64,000 nt of DNA from Rhodosporidiobolus odoratus (lineage: Eukaryota; Basidiomycota; Microbotryomycetes; Sporidiobolales; Sporidiobolaceae). The position numbers and the translations under genes are program-made. The notes under the pieces are model-generated. The model saw only the letters and a program-made list of their open reading frames with translations. It ran no database searches and was not told where the DNA came from. Numbering within the stretch: position 1 is the stretch's first letter; every line of letters starts with the position of its first letter. The DNA lies in the NCBI GenBank assembly GCA_034387635.1, contig JAOANU010000002.1, forward strand, positions 992,001-1,056,000, written 5' to 3'. This document shows positions 12,352 through 24,159 of this stretch, one piece after another.

Positions 12352-13613
12352 CTAAGCCGGTCCAAACTGGGGCGCTACGACGGGAGGTTGCGCCTTCTTG
12401 ATCTTTATCCGCTCCTCTTGGTGTGTGATCTGGTCCTCCTCAATCTTGCCCAAGAAGACGGCCACAAGCTTCTTGTCTTCCTTGTCAAGAAGCATTTCTT
12501 CGACCTGTAAGACAAGAGGCAGAGTCAGTATGGTATGCCCAGGTAAGGCAGCATACATAGAGGCGTCGAGGGGCGGTAGGAAGCTCGCGAAGAACGAATG
12601 GTTCAAAAATAGGTGAAGAGGTCAGGACGAAGCGCAAAACGTACCTCATCGCTCGCGTCACCCTGAATCAAGATCTCCTCATCTCCCTGCGGTGTCTTGC
12701 TCACGGTCGCACCCGCGCCCAACTTGTTTGCAAACAACTTGGCCGCCTTCTTGAGGTCGATTCCGAAATAGTGCAAACCTTGTACCGAGGTGACCCACTT
12801 CTTCTTGTGTCGTTCGGTGCGTTTGATGGTTACAGTCGAGGACTGGGACAGGCAAGAACGTCACCTCGTAAGAGGCAAAGCGTCTGGACGCATGGTGAAG
12901 CTTGAGAGAGGAAAAAAGGGCTAGGGGACATACCGCAATCTTGGCCGCTTCCTTCTCAGCCTTTGCTTCTTCCTTCTTCTCCTTCTTAGCCAGGTCCTTG
13001 TCGAGCGCCGCTCGTTGCTCGACGGTCAAGTGGGCGAGCTTGTCCTCCAGGGCGCCTGCAGAGAACGAGGCGGAACAGGAAAGCCAGGACCGGGACGACG
13101 GAGGAGGAAGGGCGGAATCATGGAGTGGACGGGTCGTAAAGGTTGTTTCAAGAATATCAGCATGCTCCAAAAGAAAGGCAGAAGAGCGGCAGCGAGGCGG
13201 TTTGAACGTACTCTCGGAGTAATACTTTGCGAAGAGTTCGGGATGGGCCTCTTGAAGCCAAGCCTTGCACCTGCGAGAGTCACGGAGGGTCAGGTCCGCT
13301 TCAGAAGAAGGTAAGGAACAGATGGAAAGCGCACTTTGCCGACTTGCTGTTGAATTCGCAGTACTCGGGCGGGTAAGAGCAAACTGTCAAGAGGGCACAG
13401 AGACAGGTCAGAATACATGCTGCCCTGGGCTGCACGTCTAGCGTTCACCTATCGGTGGACCATGCTGTCACGCTCGCCGTCGAGCTGCGCTCGAAGCTGA
13501 GGGAGGCGGAATCGGGATGATGAGATGGGAGGAAACGCACCAGCGCAGTACAGTACAGTCTGTTGCTCCACCTTTGTACCACCAGCAGTTCCGGAAGTGG
13601 ATGCTTGAGCCAT
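12352..13613 (-). CDS. TMA22: Translation machinery-associated protein 22 (DENR homologue)
   Basis: Tma22 pairs with Tma20 (MCT-1) to eject deacylated tRNA and recycle 40S subunits. The start at ATG 13613 gives MAQASTSGTAGGTKVEQQT. Later exons read VCSYPPEYCEFNSKSAKC with the paired cysteines of the N-terminal zinc-binding region, WLQEAHPELFAKYYSE, and a Lys/Glu-rich linker. A SUI1/eIF1-like domain follows: SSTVTIKRTERHKKKWVTSV, GLHYFGIDLKKAAKLFANKL, GASVTK-like and EILIQGD elements, then a final exon VEEMLLDKEDKKLVAVFLGK. Stop is 12352-12354. The gene has about six introns. Length (about 220 residues) matches the family. Confidence 0.9.
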
Positions 13614-13854
13614 TCTTCTAAAGCCTGCGAAGGTGAAAGTGAGAGGTGGACGAGAAAAAGAAGCAGCGGCGACAAGCGGCGACGTCGTCGGCGAAACTGA
13701 CATCGCAGCGTAGCGCTCCCGATTCAGGTTAGATACCGGCTACATGCCAGCGCATTGCCGCCTTATGTGCTCGCTCTAGCCCGGACGAGGTTCGCTTTTT
13801 GAGGCAAGAAGTACTGAACTCGTCTTTGCACAAATTCTTTTCTTCCATCCAAGT

Positions 13855-16759
13855 CTACACTACCCCAAGAGCCCCCAACTCCTTCCTAAACATCTCCATC
13901 CTTTCCGCCGCATAGCTCAAGTAGTCAAACACCTCTCCCACCTCATCCAACTCGCTCAGATCCACCATTTCTTCAACCTGCTCCGGGGTGAGCTGTAGGC
14001 GCTCGACCTCTTGTATCAGCCCAGTCGCGCCCTCATCGTACTCTTCGTCGCCATGAGGAGGCGCACGAGGCGAAGGCACAGGTGAAGCCGAAATAGGAGG
14101 AGCAGGCGAAGGAGGCGCGACCTGCGCAGCCCTCTCCCTCCACACCTCAATCCGAGCCATCAGATCCTCCTTGGCCTGAACGATCCCCCACACAGCCCAC
14201 ATCGCGTGACTGGAAGGCTCCCAAACTTTGACCTCGTCGAGGAGGCGAATGACGCGGGAGTCTTCTCCTCGTTCTTGTTCGCGGTCGCTTGTTGATAAGG
14301 AAGAGGAAGAGGCGGCGGACGCAGAGGGGTCTTCTAGACCGTCGTAACCGCCATCACAGCCGACGTAGGCTCGCAGGAATCGGACGCGCTCGGAGCGGGT
14401 AGGGTAGGGTTGATGAGCAGAGAGGGAATGCGACAGGGAGGGATGGTGGTAATCGGCTTGCCATTCGCAGAAGTGATTCGCTGCATGGGGGTACGATAGC
14501 GTCAGCAGGCCGCAGAAACCCCGCCAAGTCACGAAGAAAAAGTGAAAGGGACGGACCAATGTCAAAGCCTCGCGGGTTCGCGCCCGCATACTCAAAGTCG
14601 ACGACAATCAGCCGTCTGTGGGCTCCACCCTCCCGCAGCGCATCTTGCTCAATCTCCTTCTCTTCCTGCGGATCGTCGGTCTTTGGCGTCACGAGCAACA
14701 AATTGCCGTACTGCGTATCGTTGTGCGAAAAGACTCGCTTGCTCCGTACGGGTGCGGAGAGAGCGGGTGAGGGGGCGGGGAGGAAGGACGGCGTGCGCTC
14801 GACTTGTCGAACGAAGGAGCGGTAGAGGCGGAGTTGTTGTTCGAACAGAGGCAGGTTGAGGGTGGATCGAAGGTGGAAAGTCAGGGAAGGGTGCGAAAGA
14901 GGGGTGACGTGCTTCTCTCCGTGAACGACAGGGTCTGCTGTAGCTGAAGCAGCGGGAGATGCGGCGGGACCGGACGGGGTTGAGGCAGCCGAGCGAGCGG
15001 CAAGGAGCTTGTCGAAGCCCGGAATTTGGGCAAGCTGATCCAGCTCCTTCAAGACCAGCTTCGCCTCCCTCGTCCACCTGGTGATGTTCTCCCAGACGCA
15101 GAGCTTGTCCTTACCCTTCCTGCTCCTGCTCCTCGCGCTGCTTCTGCTACCTCCTCGTCGGTGTCGGGGTCGTTTCTTGTCATCCGCCCGGCTCTCGCTC
15201 GGTTCCCGCTGAGGAAGAAGCCCCGGCGACGATACGAAAGATGAGTTCGGAGTGCCATACATGGCAGGTCCGCTGCCACTGCCGACAGTCGAGGTCGACC
15301 GAATCGACGAGGAATACGAAGACGACGAAGACGCGCCAAAAGAGAAGACGCTCGAACCGGCAGACGTCGAGTAGATGCTCGCGCCGCTTTGCGGACTCTT
15401 CGACCCACCGTGGACGAGCGGTTCTGGTCCCGGCCTACGCTCAAGGCTATCCCCTCTCTCGCTGTCCGTCCCGACACTTCGGCTCCTGCTTCTTCTCCTG
15501 CGATCCTCTTCTTCCTCCTCGCTGAGCGCAGGGGGGATCATCTGCTCCAACTCAACCGAGTGCATCTCTCGCATCCTCCTCCCAATCCACCTGCTCACCC
15601 TCGAATCCCTCATCTCCTCCTTGTTCAACGCCCTCGAGTGAAAGTACTCCTCGACTCGACCATTGGCAAATGTGCCGAGCACGTGCGCGCCGATGTTGTA
15701 CTTGCTCGAGAGGGTGTGGAGGATGTGCAGCTCGGTGCGGCGCGAGATGAGAGAGCCGGATTGAGGGCCGTAGATACGGAGGAGGAGGGTGGGAGCCGAG
15801 ATGAGGACTTTCTCGGTGCGAGTGCGGGAGTGGGAGCGAGGTAGACTGGCATCCGAGCCACGTCGGGATGGTGACGGTGACGGAGAGGGCGAGGGGGAAG
15901 GGGACGGCGTCGGGTCGAGCGGTAGAGCACCGGGCAGAGGAGGGAGAAGGAGCTCTTTCGATTGAGGGGTTGGCGGGGCCGACTCACTCGCTGGCGTACC
16001 AGGAGTCGGAGTCGAAGCGCCTTGTCGACCGCGCTCGAGCTCGGTAAACACGCTAGCCGGGAAAAGGCGCATAGGGCTCGGGCCGGTTGGAGTTTCGGCA
16101 TGCAGTTCGACTCCTCCTTGATCGGGGTGGTCCTCGCTGAAGGGCGCAGTGACCTGGACCTCGACTTGGGTTTCGGGGATCGAGACGAAGAAGACGGCGT
16201 TGGTGAGCGAGCCAGAGACTTTGTGAACGTGGAGGAGGGAATGCGGGGTGTCGTAAGGAAGGGTGGCCCAGCCAGGGAGGGCGAGGTCATGGCAGAGAAG
16301 CTGGAGGAGCTCGGTGAGGAAAGGCTCCGACTGGTATTGCCTGTCAGAGGGAAAGAGAAAGGTGAGAACATGTGAGAATGGTCGGAAGAAGCGAAGGAGG
16401 GCATACTTGGCGTGCAGGCGCACGTTGGCACACGGCACCCCTGCAATGTGACCGTCCTCCAAGCTCCAGTCTTGCACGTCGTCGTCTGGGTCGAAGGGGA
16501 GTTCGTTGTCGCTGTCGCTGTCGGGGTCGGGGTCGGGGTCTTGGCCTTCGTCGTCGTCGTCACTTCCCTCTGTGAATTGACCGGCAAACTCGTCCCACTG
16601 TCCGGGTGCGAGAAACTCTAGTTCATCGTCGTTGGGAATGTCGGGGTTTCTGAGGTGTAACGAGTCGGGAGAGGGGGAACGACGTCTGGTCGGTTGCAAG
16701 ACGGGAGAAGTGCGGGGGGGTATTTGTACGAGTAGTGACTCTTGTGAGGTGGATGGCAT
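13855..16759 (-). CDS. CKI1: Choline/ethanolamine kinase with long disordered insertions
   Basis: Choline kinase makes phosphocholine, the first step of the Kennedy pathway, in the cytosol. The kinase core is clear: LTNAVFFVSIPE, LLLRIYGPQSGSLISRRTEL, the catalytic Brenner motif FSHNDTQYGNLLLV, then LIVVDFEYAGANPRGFDIG and, after an intron, ANHFCEWQADYHHPS. Two introns are needed (about 16412-16346 and 14566-14486). The predicted protein is about 918 residues, roughly one and a half to two times the usual fungal size. The excess lies in an acidic N terminus with Asp-Pro and Asp-Ser repeats, a Ser/Pro run before the VLISAP strand, and a long Ser/Arg-rich insertion between the kinase lobes. Choline and ethanolamine specificity cannot be told apart by eye. 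It is head-to-head with the F-box gene, 298 bp away. Confidence 0.9.
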
Positions 16760-17057
16760 CGTGCCCAGTAAGTGACTGTGGAAGAGAAGGAGAGCTTGTT
16801 ACTGTAACAGAGACAAGGGGAGAAACTGGCAACCAGAGAGAGAGAGCCAACTGAATCTCGCACTCCACTTGACCCCACGGTCCGAGCCAGTCAAACACGC
16901 TTGCAGAGTCACTGAATACCTACTGTCGACGCTCTCGCCAGTGTTGTCGACTCAGAGTCAGCCCGCGCTGTTCGTTTAATCCCCCACTTCATCAGTTGCC
17001 GTCTTCCTCAAACTACACACCCTGCTGTACTTTGCGAGCTCGGGAACATCATCACGA

Positions 17058-19895
17058 ATGGACCAAGCAAGGTCAGTGATTTCTTCCGCCCGTCTCTGCA
17101 GCCGCTTGAGACGGTGCACGCTTTCACCCCATTCCAAGTTGCCTAAGCGGAGCGACGCAGCCCCAGGTGCCGACTAAACGACGTGATCGACTCGTTCGAC
17201 GCGATGAGCTTGCTCACTTGAACCCACTGACGACTTCTCCATTGGTCCTTGCAGCTCTTCGCCCCCCACCCCTCGACCCATAGTCAGCCCATCTCGCATC
17301 GCCCGCACTCTCCCGGGCTCGCCTCCTTCCTCCACTACCGCCCAGCCAGCCCTGTCCACGTCCCTGTCCTCTCCGACCAACCCTCGCCGGCGAGTCGCCC
17401 TGTCCACCTCAGCCAAACGTTCTTCTCCCAGCATGGCTTCGAGGTCCTGGAACAGGCGCCTCAGCGTCTCCGCCCCGGCGACCCCGGCGCCAGGTTCAGA
17501 ACGTCCGAGCCAAACGGTAACCCCTGGCATGTTCGACTTTTCCGGGCACAGCTTTGTAGGCGCATCGGCGAAAGAAGAAGAAGGACAGAAGGGGAAAAGT
17601 CCGTTCGAGTTGAGCGGACTCAGGATGGAGGTCGACAGCATCGAGGGGGCGGGGCAGAGGACGATTACAGAAGACGAGGCGGGCAAGAGCGCGGCGTCAA
17701 AGACTGCGAGGAGGCCAACCCCGAGGCGCATTGCCGGCTCGTCAAGCGGGAGGAGGGAGCGGAAGAAAAAGGCCACAGTGGGCATGAATGTACGCCTACT
17801 GAGTTGCCTCTCGCCTTGCTCCATCTGCTCTAATGTACTTCCCTCCCACAGGACCTCCCGGACGAATTGCTTCTCCGCATCTTTGGTTTCTGTGAGCTCT
17901 CTGTCTGCCCCGCCGCTTCTGTATCTCTTTCTGACCTTCGACCGCCTGCCTGCAAGCAGTGAACGACCAGCAAGGCTTCCGACCTATGAGCAGCCGAATC
18001 TCGACCACGCCAGAGTGGTACACCCCTCCGCTTCGCATGGCTCTCGTTTGTCAAAGATGGCGGCCGGTGCGCCCTACCTAAAGCAAGACAGTCTCCTCTG
18101 AGCTGACTCCAGTCTTTCCTCTCAGCTCGCTAGCCAACTCTTCTACCGATACGTCAAGATCTCGGACCTCAAACGCATCCGTCTTCTCTACGAAACCTTC
18201 TCAAACACCGATCTCTCGCTTGCAGTCCGGTATCTCTCCATCGACCTTCCATATTCGGCCGTCGATAAGCTCGGGATCATGCCCCTTGAGATACCGACGC
18301 TCGTGCCGTCGCCCCTTCCCTCAGCTCGCGAGGCCGACTCCGACGTCAGCGCTCCCTCCACACCAGTTGAGGAGAGCGGTTTCAGCTTCGACTTTAGCTT
18401 CAGCGCTCGCAGTGCTGTGTCGGTCAACCGGAGAGTCCGCTCCGTCACTCCCAGCAAGCCAAGCCCCGCCGTTGCCGCAAGTACGTCAAAGAAGAAGCAG
18501 CGCGGGCCACATTTGCCGAAAGACCAGCTTAGGGCGATCTTCCAGTCGTGCTCACAGCTCCTCAGCTTCGAGATCTCCGGCGTACCTCCTGCCCTCCTGT
18601 TCGGGTCTTCCTCCTCGACTTCTCCTCCTACGAGCGGAACCTCCACACCATCTTCGCCGCAGTCGCTTCGCTCAACTACGCCTTATCTGCCTCCTCCTTC
18701 CCCTTCAGCCTTGCACCATCTTCACCTTCTCCGCTTGTCGACCGTGACTTCCCTGACCCTGCGCAGCCGCCCCACCATCGCGGGTGACACCGAAGGCCAC
18801 CTGACCTCTACGGCCCTCCGCGACGCCCTACTCGCCCTAACCGGACTCCGCAATCTCACCCTGAAAGGCTACATCTCCGAACCTCGCTCTGCCCCGCTCG
18901 ACTTTGCCCCGACCAAGACCTTCCAGGGTCTCGCGGCTCGACCGCTTCCTTCCCGCGCTCGTACCCGCGCCTTATTGCCACTGAAGCAGCTCACCCTCAT
19001 CGACTGCGCGATCTCACCGGCGGACTTGGTCGCCCTTCTACGTCAAGTTAGGCCAGGGAGCTTGAGGGATTTTACGCTCGATGAGTCTTTCCAGCCGCTC
19101 GTCGCGAGGGAGAGAAGGCGCGCAGGGTTATGGGACCGTCCTTCGGTCGAGGGGCTCAATCAGAAGGAGACAGGCGAGTTGCTCGGACCTAGTGTCGAGA
19201 TCCTCAGGGTGACTCTGCACAACTGGCCCGTGGTGAATCACCTTGCTCCGGTTGTAACCGCTTCGCCTTCGGCTTCTACCTCGGCATCCATCGTCAGCAG
19301 CCCACCTCGATCCAGATCTTTGCAGGAGACGAAGCGCAAAGAGGAGGAGAAGCACATCATCGATGGGCTCATCTCGCAACTTTCAGCGCTTCAGACGCTC
19401 GACTTGGGCGGTAGCGTCGTCTCTCCCCTACTCTTCCTCCCGCCTCAGCCAACCTCGCTCAACGCACCCTTCCCATCAGCACTTACCGAACCGCCTCTAC
19501 CCTCCCTTCCCAAGTCTCTCCGCACTTTGACTCTCCGTGCCTGCGCATCCATCACACCCTCTGTCCTTCAACCTCTCCTCAACTCCCTCACTCCCCCCTC
19601 CGCTTCCTCCTCCTCCTCCTCCTCCTCCTCCTCCGCCACCGCTCCGACTTCTCAACTGAACCTCCAAAACCTCCTCATCTACGGTTCAACCGAATACGGT
19701 TGGGCCTCCCCCTCTCTCTGTTGGGAAACTCAGAAAGGGTGTTGGAACGCAGGAGTGAGGTGGACGAGTGGGGCTCAGGGTGGAGGAGTTACGTGGACTG
19801 CTCCGGGGAGTTATGTAGGAGGGTCCGAGGTGAACGAGGGGCTGGTAGGCGTTGAAGGGGGCAGGAGAGGGGACAGGATGTCGGGAGGATGGTGA
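17058..19895 (+). CDS. F-box protein
   Basis: F-box proteins recruit substrates to SCF ubiquitin ligases. The gene opens with a tiny exon (MDQA, split Ser) and joins a Ser/Pro-rich region. The F-box begins DLPDELLLRIFGF and continues across two introns through LNDQQGFRPMS, MALVCQRW and LASQLFYRYVKISDLKRIRL. Downstream are leucine-rich stretches that may form LRR-like repeats (SLTLRSRPTIAGDTEG, LTGLRNLTLKGYI, LQTLDLGGSVV, SLRTLTLRACASIT), interrupted by disordered inserts. A polyserine run encoded by repeated TCC codons lies at 19605-19640. TGA is 19893-19895. Target proteins are unknown. The beginning of exon 2 is confirmed by phase (AG plus C gives Ser). Confidence 0.72.
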
Positions 19896-20552
19896 GCCTC
19901 CTTGCTTCAGGAACCATTACTATTCCTTCCTTGTACCCCTCCTCGTCTACATCGCTTGTTGCGCATCATTGTCGCCCCCTCCTCTTTGTCCCCTTTTTTC
20001 GCCTCTTGCCAAATGTTTTCCAGCAGTACATCCCCATCCCCGTCGCCGTCGTCGTCGTTTGTCTAGCTTGCCTCACCTGTACCTTTTGTCGCTTGTTTCC
20101 CACTCACTGCATTTCATTCTTCTCAAGTCAATAGCTGCGGTACCCTTCGCTCTTTTTGAGTCCAGAAACAACAAGCGCGAGGAAAACAGGCGAACAGCAG
20201 GACGTTTAAAATTTGAGAGGGCTGACCGTCATTCTCCTCATCGACCGTTTGGACATTCGAATAGTTCAGGAGTATGGTCACAGACGATGCAGGTGTGATT
20301 GTCAACAAGCTAGAGCGGGTAAGTAAGCAAGAAGTGTCTATAAGCGCTAGGTACGGGGGGGGGGTGGGGGTGATGGGGGAAAAAACGGCAACATTAGACT
20401 GTAGCAAAGAATAAGCGGAGGATAAGGCGGGGGTAGATCTAGGTCAAGGATCTGTGAGGTCGTCGAGGTTTTGACGTATCCTAGGGGACGACAGAGGGGT
20501 GGTGAAATCCAGTCGAAAGAAGCCCAATCAAGTTTCCGCCGTTGGCTTGAAA
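19896..20552. other. Convergent 3' region with G-rich tract
   Basis: Between the stops of the F-box gene and the minus-strand gene ending at 20553. No gene is supported. It contains a run of ten G followed by two further G5 runs at 20355-20379, and pyrimidine-rich stretches near 20000. Confidence 0.5.
20355..20379 (+). other. Potential G-quadruplex tract
   Basis: The plus strand reads G10, T, G5, TGAT, G5. Ten consecutive G can supply two of the four required runs, so four G-runs with loops of 1-4 nt are available. It lies outside coding sequence between convergent 3' ends, where it could affect transcript termination. That role is inference. Confidence 0.5.
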
Positions 20553-22575
20553 TCAGCCCCACCCCCCCGTTGAGCGTTCCTTCTTGGCCACCGCCTGTTG
20601 GACCCTCAGGCTCAGTCTCCGTTCTTTCTGCACGCAAGGCGACGGGGAGGTAGAAGGTTCGGCTGCTGTATTTGAGGGCGGAGATGGCAAGCTGACGGAT
20701 GGTCGCAAGGGCGTAGACGAGGGCGAAGGAGATGGCGCAGGAGATGGCGGTAGCGGTGATGACTCGGTGGTAAGGGAGGTGATAGCGGGTGGTAGAGTCA
20801 GAGCCGAAAAGATTTCGACATCCCCGTTCGAGATGGGAGGAGTCGAAGGCGAAATTAGGAGGGATGGGACACCTGATATGCCTGGCGTAGAGGCGTTCGA
20901 GGCAGTGGACCGAGGGTGGGGGAGGATGAGAGACGGCGAGGGTGATTCCTGTTCAGACTCGGCGCCGGAAAGAATGGACGAGGCGGGAGAAGGGAAGGCA
21001 GCGGCGAGTTTGGCGACGCCTACGGGTGAGGCGGGGGGAGATGCAGCAGAGGAGACGGGAGAGAGTGGTTCCGCGTCGTCTTCGTCAAATGCCTCGACCT
21101 CCTCTTCTTCCTCATCTGATGTCGAGTCCCCACTCGAGCTCCGGTTTATTGCAGCCGGCGGAGCGGGCGAAGCCACCCTTCCACCTTTGGTCCTAACCCA
21201 CCTTGGCACCGCTGAGGCTCGTCGATCTGCTGTGGGAGGAGCGGAGGAAGACCGCGAGGCAGGCGCAACGACCGGGCTGAGAGCGCGGCGGCGGGAAGGG
21301 GAGGCTTTAATGCCTACAGCGGCAGAGAGGGAAGAGGGAGAAAGGGTGCGCTGGTGTGCGCGTCGTGTTACCGGAGAAGGGGAGAGGGAGGCGACGCGTG
21401 CGGGAGCGGTAGGGGGAGCGAGGCGCGAGGAATGGCGCGAACGGCGTGCAGCAGAATCAGCATGGCACGAGGGCGTGGCATTGCCTTCTTCGTCAAGTGT
21501 GCCGTTCGCGCCGTCGTCCTGTGTAGCAGGAATCGAGCTACCCTCCAAGGTGGAAGGCGATTGGGGCAGTGGGTCCTTCTTCGGCTCAGTGGCGGGGTTT
21601 TCGCTATCTTTCTTTTCTTCTCCCCTTTTCTCCTGCTCCTTCTTCCCGGGCCCGCCTGCGCCCTTGATGATCGCCTTTCCACCCTGACTTCGAGAGTAAA
21701 AGTCCCGCGTCCTCCGGTATCCACCAATCCCACCCGCGCCGGTTTCTCCCTGCATTTCTGGCGAAGACCAAAGTGCTCGGAGGGCTTGAAGCTCGTGCAG
21801 GGAGGGCTCGACGACGCGAACCGACTTGCGTATTGACGATGGTAACGAAGAACCGGTGTCGGCGATTGTTGCGGGAGGAGGAGAAGGAGAATGGGCAGGC
21901 GATGAGGCGCAAGAAGAAAGCGCTGGCGATTGTCCTCCCAGCACTGCCTGCCGCAATGCCGCCTCGAAGCTCTCAGCCCTCTTGAGACACCCCTTCAATC
22001 CACTGGGCGCAGGCTTGCTGACCAGCTTCCAAGCCTCTGCGATGCCCTCTTCGATTCCTGCGCCTTCGAGTTCTGCCTCGTCGCCAAACTTGAGCGGAGG
22101 GAGGAGCGCTTTGCGCCATGTTCTTCCTCGCGCGCCGGTTCCTCCGTTCTCGTAGCGGTTCTTGCGGGTGTTTTGTTCGGTAATGGAGAGAGGGCGGCGC
22201 CGAGGAGGGAAGAGAAGGCTGGAGAGGAGGAAGAAGGCGAGAACTGCAGCAAGCAAGCAGGGAAGGAAGCAGGACGGTGTCAGTCTCGTATACTATAGCT
22301 CAAAGTGACTACCTCTCGTATCTGGCTCGGTCTGGATTGGATCGAGCGGTAACGCTGGCCCAGGTCCCATCTCCGGCGTGAAACAGCCCTGAGCGTCGAC
22401 CTCGTCTTTGACTGATGTGGGCGTAACACAAGTCGGTTCATAGAGCGCCCACCATTCGATCTAGCAGGAAGGACTCACGGATGCAGGCGTGGGTGAAGGA
22501 GAGAGTCGCAGGCAGTTGAAAGTTGAAGGAGGCTGGCAAGAGAGGTGGAAGCGTCAAGGGCGACAAGGCCGACAT
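20553..22575 (-). CDS. Unrecognised membrane-anchored, Ser/Pro-rich protein
   Basis: Three exons join in phase from ATG 22575: a first exon starting MSALSPLTLPPLLPASFNFQ, a donor GTGAGT near 22481, a second exon beginning KDEVDAQGCFTPEM, a donor GTAGTC near 22312, and the long exon from 22251 to TGA 20553-20555. The long exon opens with a hydrophobic segment (LAFFLLSSLLF) followed by Pro-Arg-Arg-Arg, the charge pattern of a single membrane anchor with the bulk on the cytosolic side. Conserved-looking pieces are GLKGCLKRAESFEAALRQAV and SVRVVEPSLHELQALRALWS; the rest is Ser/Pro/Ala-rich and acidic, with a run of Glu. I recognise no domain. A 367-codon antisense frame covers the same DNA and is treated as a composition shadow. 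Confidence 0.62.
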
Positions 22576-23147
22576 GCTGCCGAGAGTGAGGGTAGCGGTA
22601 CCCTGAGCCGTATGTGGTGGATGTATAGGTTTACAAGCTTAGCCAGGAAGAACGAGGAGAGTGAAGAAGTGAAGTTTGGCATGACGGCGCCGCGCCAAAT
22701 CGAAAATCGCCCACCTCCCTCAACGTATACTCACAAGTACTCATGCAGGTCCATATAGTCTACATGATACCTTCATTGGATCTATACAGCTGTCGCAATC
22801 GCTTCCGGTGAGAACAAAGTCACGTATGTATTCCTTTGCGCGGGTAGGCTGCCTAACCTTGTACTCCGCCCCGCTCTGCTACTTCGTCAAGCATCGCATA
22901 GGTTACAGACATTTCGTATATACTCTCGGACTCGCCTCGAGGCCCACCGAGTTCGTACTCTGCCGTTCTCTCCTCACCGTCATCGTCTCTCGGTTTGTTT
23001 CCTCACCCACTCCTGACCGCAAGTCAGTCCAGTATCCCCGTCATACCTACTCACGAACCGGCCCACACAGACTCGCCATCTACCCTGATCTGACGGCACC
23101 TTTCCCCCCTCCTCGTCAACCGCTTCCCCACCACACGTCCACCCAAG
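22576..23147. other. Divergent promoter region (unrecognised gene / YOS1)
   Basis: About 570 bp between two divergent start codons. Nothing coding is supported. The 100 bp before ATG 23148 are strongly CT-rich, as expected for a fungal leader. Confidence 0.45.
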
Positions 23148-23527
23148 ATGGCTCTCTTTGGCCTCGGAACCGTCGCCTACTTCGCCCTCCTCTGCATCAA
23201 TGCCGTCGCAATCCTCAACAAGGAACGCTTCCTCGCCCCGCTCGGCCTTACCACCTCGTCCTTCCAGCAGCAGCAACAGTCAGGCGGTAGTGCGTATGGC
23301 GCACAAGGCTTCGATGCGTACGGTGTACCTGTGCAGCCCACATACGGACAGGAAGTGAGCGTCAAGCAGAGGGCGGTTCAGCTGGTGGACGCGGTCAGGA
23401 CCTTGATGAGGAGTGCGTTTGATCCCCTCCTCTCCTCAATCCGCTAGCCTGACCGCTCCCCGTGCTCTCAGTTCCTCTGATCCCCATCAACATTGTCGTC
23501 ATCGTCTACGAGTTGCTCTTCGGCTAA
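23148..23527 (+). CDS. YOS1: Yos1-like ER-Golgi transport protein (IER3IP1 family)
   Basis: Yos1 is a small integral membrane protein of COPII vesicles that works with Yip1/Yif1 in ER-to-Golgi traffic. The start MALFGLGTVAYFALLCINAV gives the first membrane helix. NKERFLAPLGL is the conserved family motif. A Gln/Gly-rich linker follows, then VKQRAVQLVDAVRTLM, and, after one intron near 23413-23471, PLIPINIVVIVYELLFG with the second helix before TAA 23525-23527. The splice joins A plus TT to give Ile. The Gln/Gly-rich linker makes it a little longer than the roughly 80-residue yeast protein. Confidence 0.9.
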
Positions 23528-24159
23528 ACAAGACCCCACGGCTGCTCGATTTCGCCTTCAATCATCACTTGCATCCCCACCTCGCCCCTTGCTCTCGCTG
23601 TTTATACCCCGCTCCGACCCACCTATACCCTTTGCACCATCAATACCCTTGCCTTCACTCGTCAGCCCTACCACCCCTTTCTACCATCTTAGCCGCCGTC
23701 CATCAACCCTCATCTCCCCTCCATCCCGGCCCGAAAGCAGCAAACAGGTTGATACCTCCTTCCTACGCTCCTCATGGGCAGCCCCTTGCCGGGCAGCTGC
23801 GGACGCGTCGGTGCATTGTCAAGTCCGCCTGCGTACGGAAGGGAAGGGTTTCCGCGGGTCAGGCGAGGTGCGAGGGGGAAGTACGAGTGTTAAAGGTTGG
23901 AGCGTCTGGCTGACGTGGCATGATCTCTGTAGCTGTTGCAAGTGCCCGTCACCGCGTCGTTGACCACAGAGAGAAAGAATGACGCGTGAAAGAGTCGCGA
24001 TGGGAAGGTTGGCTTCGACTTCCGCCTTGACCTCGCTGTTCTTGCTTGTGATTGCTTTGACTGGGTTTCTGCGCGTTCCGTATACCACGCGAGCGACTCC
24101 CCCCACCGCTCCTGCGCCCGGCGGACCTCTGTTGATCCCCCTCGTCAACTCGCTCAACA
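23528..24159. other. Intergenic region YOS1-YCG1
   Basis: Holds the YOS1 3' end and YCG1 promoter. A 112-codon plus frame with a hydrophobic start (23979-24317) overlaps the YCG1 start in another frame and is not supported. No repeat or RNA gene seen. Confidence 0.4.

Noticed and set aside
15625..16587. 320-codon minus-strand open frame
   Set aside because: Overlaps the choline kinase exon in another frame; its Thr/Ser/Pro composition is a shadow of the kinase coding sequence.
20355..20379. Telomere-like repeat
   Set aside because: The G-runs are irregular and not a repeated telomeric unit, and the tract lies between ordinary genes.
20584..21687. 367-codon plus-strand open frame
   Set aside because: It lies antisense to the three-exon minus-strand gene, is Glu/G-rich in a way that mirrors the Ser/Pro codons of that gene, and has no domain or splice support.
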